Below are positions 57,279 to 64,000 of a stretch of DNA of 64,000 nt, piece by piece (position 1 is the first letter of the stretch; each line of letters begins with the position of its first letter). Under the pieces are notes generated by a model. The model searched no databases. It was not told where the DNA came from and saw only the letters and a program-made list of their open reading frames with translations. Origin of the DNA: Asterella californica (lineage: Eukaryota; Streptophyta; Marchantiopsida; Marchantiales; Aytoniaceae); NCBI GenBank assembly GCA_036924285.1, contig JAYKYS010000014.1, forward strand, positions 6,200,001 through 6,264,000. The letters run 5' to 3'. Made by a program: the position numbers and the translations under genes.

Positions 57279-58132
57279 GCCGATCTAGACTGAGGACTGA
57301 CTGGCAGCATTATGGTGGAGAATTCGCTGAGCGAGTTCAGCTCAAGGTTGTAGCAGTCTATCTCCTCCTTGTACAACCTTTGCGGCTGACTACGTACAGC
57401 AATGCAAATTAACGCCTACGTATAAGTACATGGAAGCTAGACCAAAGTGTTCCATGTTCAGTTTTCAACGCATGTAGCAAAACGGGAGGAGTAGTTATAT
57501 AAGCACAATTCTTTATCGTTTCTCATCATGTCGTACTGAAGCGATGGAATTTCTATTCTGATTTTAGACTCATAGCTGGGTGCTCCGTGTTCCAAGACAG
57601 GATTAGAAACCAGTAGTTGCTAGAGATAAATTGGTGTTAGGAGCGATGGCACTGGATGATTGAGAAGAACATAAAACGTCATTACCATTTGTGTGTAGAG
57701 GATAGACGAAGCTTCATCTAACTAGTTCTTAAACCAGTCCTAGACTATTCACTAGTTTATGAGTTGGCATCCACGGAATTTTTCGTTCCGCCACTATCGA
57801 AAGCATCTTAGCCACTTTTTATGGTTTACAGCTTCTCGGTGTACTTATGTTGCAGTAATCAACACGACTTGGGTACTTTGCCATGAATCTCCCACTGACT
57901 GAACCAATGAGAGAACGCTGTTACAGTTGATGTTCAGTCGTTCGAGATCCTCTAGAGTTTCAAGAAGTACAAAGCAAAATTCGTGATCAGTTAAGGACAT
58001 GGTGTGAAGAGCGTACTTACGTCTTGCCCATTCAGACATGTACCCCATACATGCTTAACATGTATGTGATCAATCGTAATTATGATAATGGTCATTCTTT
58101 CTACACAGTTCACGTGCATCCGAGAACTTCAC
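57279..58132. other. Region between germin-like gene 1 and the foldback element
   Basis: Starts with the gene 1 3' UTR; a stretch near 57316-57360 resembles the 3' flank of gene 2. A 67-residue open frame on the minus strand (57845-58048) has amino-acid-like composition but no family motif, so it is not called as a gene. Confidence 0.4.
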
Positions 58133-58141
58133 CTTTCGATA

Positions 58142-58738
58142 CAGGAATTTGCTTGATCACACCCCTCGTATGTCCCCTGCGCTTGGTCTCACCCCTCTTA
58201 TTGTTTACTCGCTTGATCACACCCTTGACTGGAGTCAGACAGTGAAACGGGTTACTTATCCAGCTAAGTTGACATGTCAACCGTATATGTCAGCTCGAGT
58301 CCACGATTAAGATGACGTGTCAATCTAACGTGTTAGAGCGGGAAGTGAAATACATTAAGCACTTTCTGTGATGTAGATCTATAACGCAACGTATGCAACT
58401 TCAGAAAGGCTATGTAGATCTATAACGCAACGTATGCAACTTCAGAAAGGCTAGGGACCTCAGTTCAACTGCAATAGAATCGTCACGCATGTTTCTTAGT
58501 TTTAACGCTCTCGACAATGCAAGACAATGCATTAGCAGAAAAGATATGCGATAGATGGTACGAACACTTCAACTAACAGATTTGATACACGCCGAACTTA
58601 CCCACCGTGGAATCGAGCTGACATGTCTGTTGAGCTGGATAAGTAACCGGTTTCACGGTCTAAAAGGTGTGATCAAGCGAGTGAACTGTAAGAGTCAAGC
58701 ACGGGAACGTACTGGGGTGTGATTAAGCCAATTTCTCC
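58142..58738. mobile_element. Foldback or Mutator-type non-autonomous TIR element
   Basis: 597 bp. The ends are long imperfect inverted repeats of about 130 bp (CAGGAATTTGCTTGATCACACC at the left against GGAGAAATTGGCTTAATCAC read inward from the right). Both arms include GGTTACTTATCCAGCT and GACATGTCA. Flanking 9-mers CTTTCGATA (58133-58141) and CTTTAGATA (58739-58747) match at 8 of 9 bases, the duplication size of Mutator-like elements. No transposase is encoded. Confidence 0.75.
58371..58452. repeat. 41-bp tandem duplication in the foldback element core
   Basis: Two identical 41-bp units, 58371-58411 and 58412-58452, in the unpaired centre of the foldback element. Confidence 0.93.
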
Positions 58739-58747
58739 CTTTAGATA

Positions 58748-59510
58748 TCGATCGATGGAAGTAAGTAAAATGAAGAGATGATATATTTCTCTCGCGTACA
58801 CTAATAACCGGTTCCTGTTCTATCTCAAATCCCCTGTACTATTTTTCTTCCTTCCTGCCGGAATTCGCGGTAGCTTAGGCTCTTAATTGCTGTTTTGGAG
58901 AACAACTAGACCTAAGCGGAAAATCTAGTAGATAAGGGAGATAATATCATATCTTTGTACCCCTGTCCCTGTTCCGACCGCTCGATCGACCGAACCAAAA
59001 TATCTTCTCTAAGATTGATATCTTTACTTCGATCGCTGTCTTTGATTACGGATAAGAGAATGTCTAGGCAGCACAAGTCAAAGCTCCACTGTACGTAAAT
59101 TAAACATGGCGGGCGCCGCCGACAGCGAAGTACAGTAACTCTTGCTTATCATGAGTGTAGAACATGGCGAAGGGAGGAAATCCTCGATGGACGCAAATTA
59201 AAGATATATAATTTATATCGGAGAAGATATTCTTCGTTTCCAAGCTAGCTACAACAACAGTAGTGGTTACAGTTACGGTTCCAGTAGAGTCATATGCATC
59301 TACATGCATATGCCTGCTGGCGGTCGTATCTCAACGAACTAGGAAATTCAGTGGAGTTTAGATGCTTCTAATCCCTTAGTTAATTAATGAGGATCCAGAC
59401 TTGGAGGCCAAAATATGCGACGATTGGAATTGCTAATTAACTGTAACCAGTTGGAACGTTGAACCCCCAGCGTGGGTACCAAAGCAGGAAAGGATTACTT
59501 GTATTTTCTC
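58748..59510. other. Intergenic spacer
   Basis: No gene, RNA or repeat structure supported. Confidence 0.4.
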
Positions 59511-59557
59511 CTCTCTAACCCAAAGTAGTAAATAACATACTACTTTGGGTTAGAGAG
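59511..59557. repeat. Perfect 20-bp inverted repeat with a 7-base loop
   Basis: The left arm CTCTCTAACCCAAAGTAGTA (59511-59530) is the exact reverse complement of 59538-59557, with loop AATAACA. A run of ten T follows from 59561. Strong RNA hairpin or cruciform potential. It may be a tiny MITE remnant; no target duplication is evident. Confidence 0.85.
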
Positions 59558-60149
59558 AATATTTTTTTTTGTTCTAAGAAACCAAAGAATGTTTTATCTG
59601 AACACTTTTTAATTGACACTCAACATGTACAGTTTGCTTTGAAGTGAATTATATAAATCTTTGATAGATTCCATTCTCGCAAGAAAGTTTATTCAGCAAA
59701 GCATTTTAGGTTTAAAGGTTAAATTTCTTTTATTCGTAAACCCGAATCCCCAAAATGAAGTCCTGCTGGTTACCAATACTATTCTTAGGGGCACCGGGGG
59801 TTTAAGTTTAACATGCCACATACTCTCAAGAGCATATTATTATACTGATGAAAAGGCTTAGTGAAACATGGACATCTGAATTAATAGCTGAAACGATTCG
59901 AGTTAGAAAAAGAATTTCCTGCTTTAACCACAGCTAACTACAACTAACTGCACTATAGGAAGTGCAGAAAAGGTGCAGTTATGTGGATCATTCAGAGTTA
60001 GTTGCAGTTCATTTTGAATTCAAAACATTACCCACTCTGACCATACAATTGTATCACCATAATGATAGAAAGTCATCTGCCCATGCGACGGCGGAAATAC
60101 CTCCACGCATGCGTATATATATCAGTAGATCTTCAATCCAAGTCTGATC
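59558..60149. other. Intergenic spacer
   Basis: AT-rich, no supportable gene. Confidence 0.4.
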
Positions 60150-60152
60150 TTA

Positions 60153-60506
60153 GAGCATCTCCACCGCGGGTCTTTAAAAGCTCCCCTAACCAGTTAGAGA
60201 GCAAGTTAGGGGAAAACCTTCCCACCGTTGATATTTATACTAGTTTTTACTTTAAAAAGTTCTCTATAGTTTACTGCGATTCCGTAATTTAGAGATTGCA
60301 ATAAATATCCATTAACCCCATATCAAACAGTTTCAAGAATAGTTTTCAGGTAGTTTTGAAAAGGTTTATGAGTTTTTGATATTCTTTAGAGACTCCATTT
60401 AAAGAATATGGTGGAAAATTCCTCCCTTAAAAGATAAAGATCTTTCACTCTTCATCTGCAGATTAGAGATAAGGATGTCTTTATCTCTATACGGGTGGAG
60501 ATGCTC
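60153..60506. mobile_element. Harbinger/Tourist-type MITE
   Basis: 354 bp. Perfect 13-bp terminal inverted repeats GAGCATCTCCACC, flanked by TTA on both sides (60150-60152 and 60507-60509). Trinucleotide TTA duplications and GAGCATCTCC-type ends are typical of PIF/Harbinger MITEs in plants. AT-rich interior, no coding capacity. Confidence 0.9.
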
Positions 60507-60884
60507 TTAGCAGCTTATAAATGCCCAGACAATATGCATGCAAACTATCGCGAACAGTCTGATGGTCAAGACTACGGAGAAGGATCGTACAGATGAAAAA
60601 TTTTCATTCAAGATTCAAAATTTTATGTATTGCAGTACTAGTCACGTAGCTCATACATACTATACGTATACTCTAGCAGCTGCCATGTACTAGCTGTTGC
60701 ATGGCTGCAGGTTATTTGGCATACAGAGACAAATTACCGACAGGACAAATTACCGGTAGACAGGAAATAGATTCGCTGCTACGAACTTGATCCGAATTCA
60801 ACGAATAATTCTCCACGATGGGCAGCCAAACTTACGAAACGCTACGAAATGAAATGTTTCCAATCGATCTACGTTCTGCGCTGC

Positions 60885-61520
60885 TCATCCAGAAACGCTA
60901 GGAAACTGAAACGCTTGCAATCGTTCCACAGTCTGCTCATCGAGAAACAGAGATCTCATAAGAATGTTGGTCTCGATGCGAGGCTGTGAGTTGAATATGG
61001 CGAGCGGGATGCTAACACGGCCTGCGTTTTCACTGTTGAAGGCGGCGATCACAGTGGCCGGCTTCGTCTTGCTCCGGTTCACCTGGAAGTGCATCAGACC
61101 TTTGGGGAACACGAACACATCTCCTGGCTTCAGTGTTGCGTTGTAGAGGTTGTTAGATGTGTCCAGCACCCATGCATCCAGCTCTCCATCGATCATAATG
61201 AAGATCTCGCTGGCCCGAGGATGCGTGTGAAAAGGGTTGATGGAGTTGGGACCGAATTTGAGATAGGCCGGTGCGATTCCCATTCCGATGACGCCAGGAA
61301 ACTCAGTGTCGAAACCGAAAGTAATATGCAGCTGCCCTTCAGGCTGTTCGGGGAGATCCCGGAAGCCTGTGTAATGTAGATCAGCCCCCGATGTGACATT
61401 GATCCCGAAGTCGGTCGTAATGTCAGGATCAGCCCCAGAAACTGGACTTCCAACGAAGGAGAAGATAACCAGCCCTATAAGCAAGCTGCTTACAGTTGCG
61501 TATATCGAGTAAGTTGCCAT
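60885..61520 (-). CDS. Germin-like protein 2 (secreted cupin)
   Basis: Single-exon, 211-residue protein from the ATG at 61520, the first in frame. It is nearly identical to gene 1 after the signal peptide, with differences mainly in the leader and near the C-terminus. The signal peptide runs from MATYSIYATVSSLL to SPVSG. The same four metal ligands (HTHPRASEI and FPKGLMHFQVN boxes) and three N-glycosylation sequons are present, with no Cys in the mature protein. It is predicted secreted to the cell wall as a Mn-binding oligomeric cupin. It converges with gene 1, so the pair is an inverted duplication, recent or kept alike by gene conversion. It has the ancestral ATG that gene 1 has lost. Confidence 0.94.
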   Translation of the reverse strand: MATYSIYATVSSLLIGLVIFSFVGSPVSGADPDITTDFGINVTSGADLHYTGFRDLPEQPEGQLHITFGFDTEFPGVIGMGIAPAYLKFGPNSINPFHTHPRASEIFIMIDGELDAWVLDTSNNLYNATLKPGDVFVFPKGLMHFQVNRSKTKPATVIAAFNSENAGRVSIPLAIFNSQPRIETNILMRSLFLDEQTVERLQAFQFPSVSG

Positions 61521-64000
61521 GACTTCTTGAGGTTGAGTTCGAGCTAGAGGGGACGTATTCAATCGTGAAACTACCAGTCGGTGATGACCTTACAGCTTAG
61601 AGGGAAATCTCGAGCTCTCTTGAAAGCTAAACTGCTGATGTCTGGATGCAATTGCAGTACACCATGGATAAAAATGTCGAGACTGATGCGCTTATTAAAT
61701 TCTTGTCCGGATCCATGAATCTGAAAGGCCTACACTGGACCGGATTTAACCGCAAATTTTTCCGTTCAGAGAAGTCATCTGGTCCAACAAGAAGTCCTTA
61801 CTACCTGGTGATGGAGAGAGATTGCCCGTGCATAGGGCTGCTTGTGGTACGGGATGCTACTGTATGTGATTTACGGAGACTTTAAGAGTTTGTAAGTTGC
61901 AAGACAAGTCATTGACAATTGCAAGCGTCATTCACAGTCTACTTATTAAGTATATTATAATTCAACTCAAGTTCGAAACTGCGGCATGCTACTACGTACT
62001 GACTGATCATGAATAGAATTGTAACTTCCAAGTTGGGGGCTTTCTGGGGAGGCTTCGCGGAGCTCTGAACAAAGCTAGACCTATCGTGGTTGATCGCGAC
62101 ATGAGAGTGCATGGTAGGGCCAACGCTGACTTAAGCTTGCCTAAGCTTTAAGTTGCTCAAACCTGATGCATGGCTTGTGCTGTACAGTCGCACTCTCTAA
62201 TCGTTAGTGCTCGGGAGTAGCAGAATCAATAACAGTTAGTTAAGGAATATATGTCATTATTGAAAAGAATAGTTTAGCCAATTTTCTCAAGAAACTTCTC
62301 CACTGGAGATTTTTTGTTTATTAGAAACTATTATATTAGAAATACTGAATAAGTCTGTGTCATATCCCGTTATCTTTAGCATAATCTTTTGAAGGAGTAC
62401 AGTTTTTGTAAAAATTAGAGAATATAACCATTAGACAGAGAACACTTAGGGAGTGAGGTTGACTGTACGTAGCATGAGCTTACAGATCCATGTCGGAGGA
62501 ACTGCACGGAATGACGTCTGGTACCTAGCTAGATCTAGCTATAGGGCTCCAAATGCTCGTCACGTTCTCTGTTTCCTAGCCGCCATCTGCTGGAACAGCA
62601 TCGATACCAAATTACTCCGTAGCTCGACAAGTAAAAATTTCAGCTAGCTGCAGGGTAACCGGGGAAGTACCTGTGGATGGTACGCGATGACGACTTGTAC
62701 TGCTTAGGACACACGTTACCACGTGCTCGGTCGAGAGATTTTATTGTAATAGTAGAGAGTCTGATCACATGATGACTTGTTCTTCCTTTGTATCACATCC
62801 ACAAGCCTCTCTCGGATGGCAGATCAGAGATCTGAAGAAACCCTAGGGATCTTTACATAAGCTCGGGCAAAGAGGACCATCCCTGATACCTGGCTAGATG
62901 CTAGACCATGAGTAGTTTGTTATATGCATAAAAATGATGCATTGATTATGATTGATGTCACATTGCTGGCCATTTCTATGCGCACATCTAGATCTCGAGA
63001 CCGTTTTTATTGTCGACCATGTGAGTCATCTACCTGGTATCCACCTAGGATTGGTTGCACTGCCACCTCTGTTTGTAACATCCATACCAGGTTTGGTCCT
63101 CGGAGGACTCTTGTAAAGTAAAGATAGACCTGAGTCACTCAACAGATATTCAAACTTAAATGACCTCTGGACCAGACTTATGTAAAGACCCCTTACCACA
63201 CTTTCTAGTGTGAGTCAGCTTCAGAAATCTCTCGTCTTGTCGGCCTCTTTTCGGGAACGATATCTACGGTCGTGCTGGTTTCACACAAAGTTAAATGCAT
63301 TTCTTCATCGGTAAACTTCCTTGTCGTTAACGTTCTCTGCTGTTTAATAAGTTTCTTTTTTCAGTTTTAATTTATTTTAATTTATTTGCATTCAGTATGG
63401 GCGTTTCAGTCTTTTTTAACATTTTCTTCAGTTAATGTGTTTTGGTTACTTACTTCCCGGACTAAACAGGAAACAAATCCATCAAGCATTCAAGTTTTAT
63501 TTTACTCGGCATATATAAATGCTTGAGGACTGTCGGCCTTTAATATTGTGGATCCTTTGCAAACGTTCGTATGGAAATTGGATCTCTAGTGTCGAGCTGA
63601 CAAATATATCTTGAAGATTCTGATTTTGAAATTTCATACACAGACTCAACCATGTTTTAGAATAAAATACGAGAAGATGTTAGAGATATATAAACAATTT
63701 GATAAAAAGCACTCAGGCTATTTGTAGTAAGAATCTGATTAGCTAATATATGATATGCAGTGGAGTAAATTTAAATTTGTTGTGTTGGAGCTTGGTCCCA
63801 TTCACTTTTACGGCGCCCTCATTGCTCGAGTTCGAGCTCATATGCATATCAGGCTTCAAAGTAAAAACCTTCGAATAGAGTAATGCTCGGGAAAGTGCAC
63901 GAGAGATCACTACCTCGTGAAAGAGAACGGAAGACTCTTACTGGAATATGTAATATAAAGAACTTGTGCATTCTGAACATATAATTTCTATATATATATT
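61521..64000. other. Upstream region of germin-like gene 2 and unassigned sequence to the window end
   Basis: Non-coding as far as I can see. 62105-62580 repeats words of 56045-56260 in direct orientation. TGTAACATCC near 63075 resembles an LTR start but has no partner. The small open frames here show no family motif. Confidence 0.4.

Noticed and set aside
57845..58048. 67-codon minus-strand frame near germin-like gene 1
   Set aside because: Composition looks protein-like but I see no motif, splice-supported extension or homologue.
61521..61562. Longer N-terminus for germin-like protein 2
   Set aside because: It would need a TTG start, and the signal peptide begins at the ATG at 61520.
63070..63090. 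TGTAACATCC as an LTR start
   Set aside because: No matching second LTR, polypurine tract or target duplication was found within the window.
1..64000. CRISPR arrays, bacterial operons, riboswitches
   Set aside because: None seen; all gene content is plant nuclear.

Overview
The window is plant nuclear DNA. Germin-like cupin genes, a SIN3-type PAH gene, chromovirus and Ty1/copia retrotransposons primed by initiator tRNA-Met, and short TIR elements all point to a land plant. Cysteine-free germin-like proteins, single-exon genes and a DUF7869-type relic make a seed-free plant (bryophyte or lycophyte) my best guess, but no feature fixes the species.

About the first 56 kb is mainly nested retrotransposons. 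(1) 1-14134, minus strand: a tandem array of one decayed Ty3/gypsy family ('A') with a 7234-bp period, reading internal-LTR-internal-LTR. (2) 14.5-16.5 kb, minus: a decayed copy of a long coiled-coil, GAAGAC-rich ORF ('E'). (3) 16.5-20.8 kb: two direct LTR-like repeats (L1, L2) around a DUF7869-like relic. (4) 20767-31155, plus: an almost pristine Ty3/gypsy element ('B') inserted into L2, with a 4-bp target duplication and intact gag-protease and pol frames. (5) 31.2-35.5 kb: the rest of L2, then a plus-strand E copy interrupted by a solo A-family LTR. (6) 36299-42473: a complete chromovirus ('C') with a GTAGT duplication and a dense heat-shock-element array in its LTRs, sitting in an older LTR-like relic. 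(7) 42.7-44.9 kb: an E fragment and two head-to-head copia relics. (8) 50830-55816: a nearly complete Ty1/copia element ('D') with a GTCGA duplication and one in-frame stop.

The gene-bearing part is the right third. A short SIN3-like gene with PAH repeats but no HDAC-interaction region lies at 45455-46254 (minus) and carries one frameshift. Two nearly identical germin-like genes face each other at 56658-57278 (plus) and 60885-61520 (minus). Between them lie a Mutator-type foldback element (58142-58738), a perfect 20-bp-arm hairpin (59511-59557) and a Harbinger-type MITE (60153-60506). The rest of 46.3-50.8 kb and 61.5-64 kb shows no gene I can support.

The most notable signals are: the heat-shock-element LTR of C; a tRNA-Trp-like primer site shared by A and B; the A tandem array, whose two copies share every lesion; the L/E element, possibly an undescribed gag-only retrotransposon; and the perfect hairpin between the germin genes.
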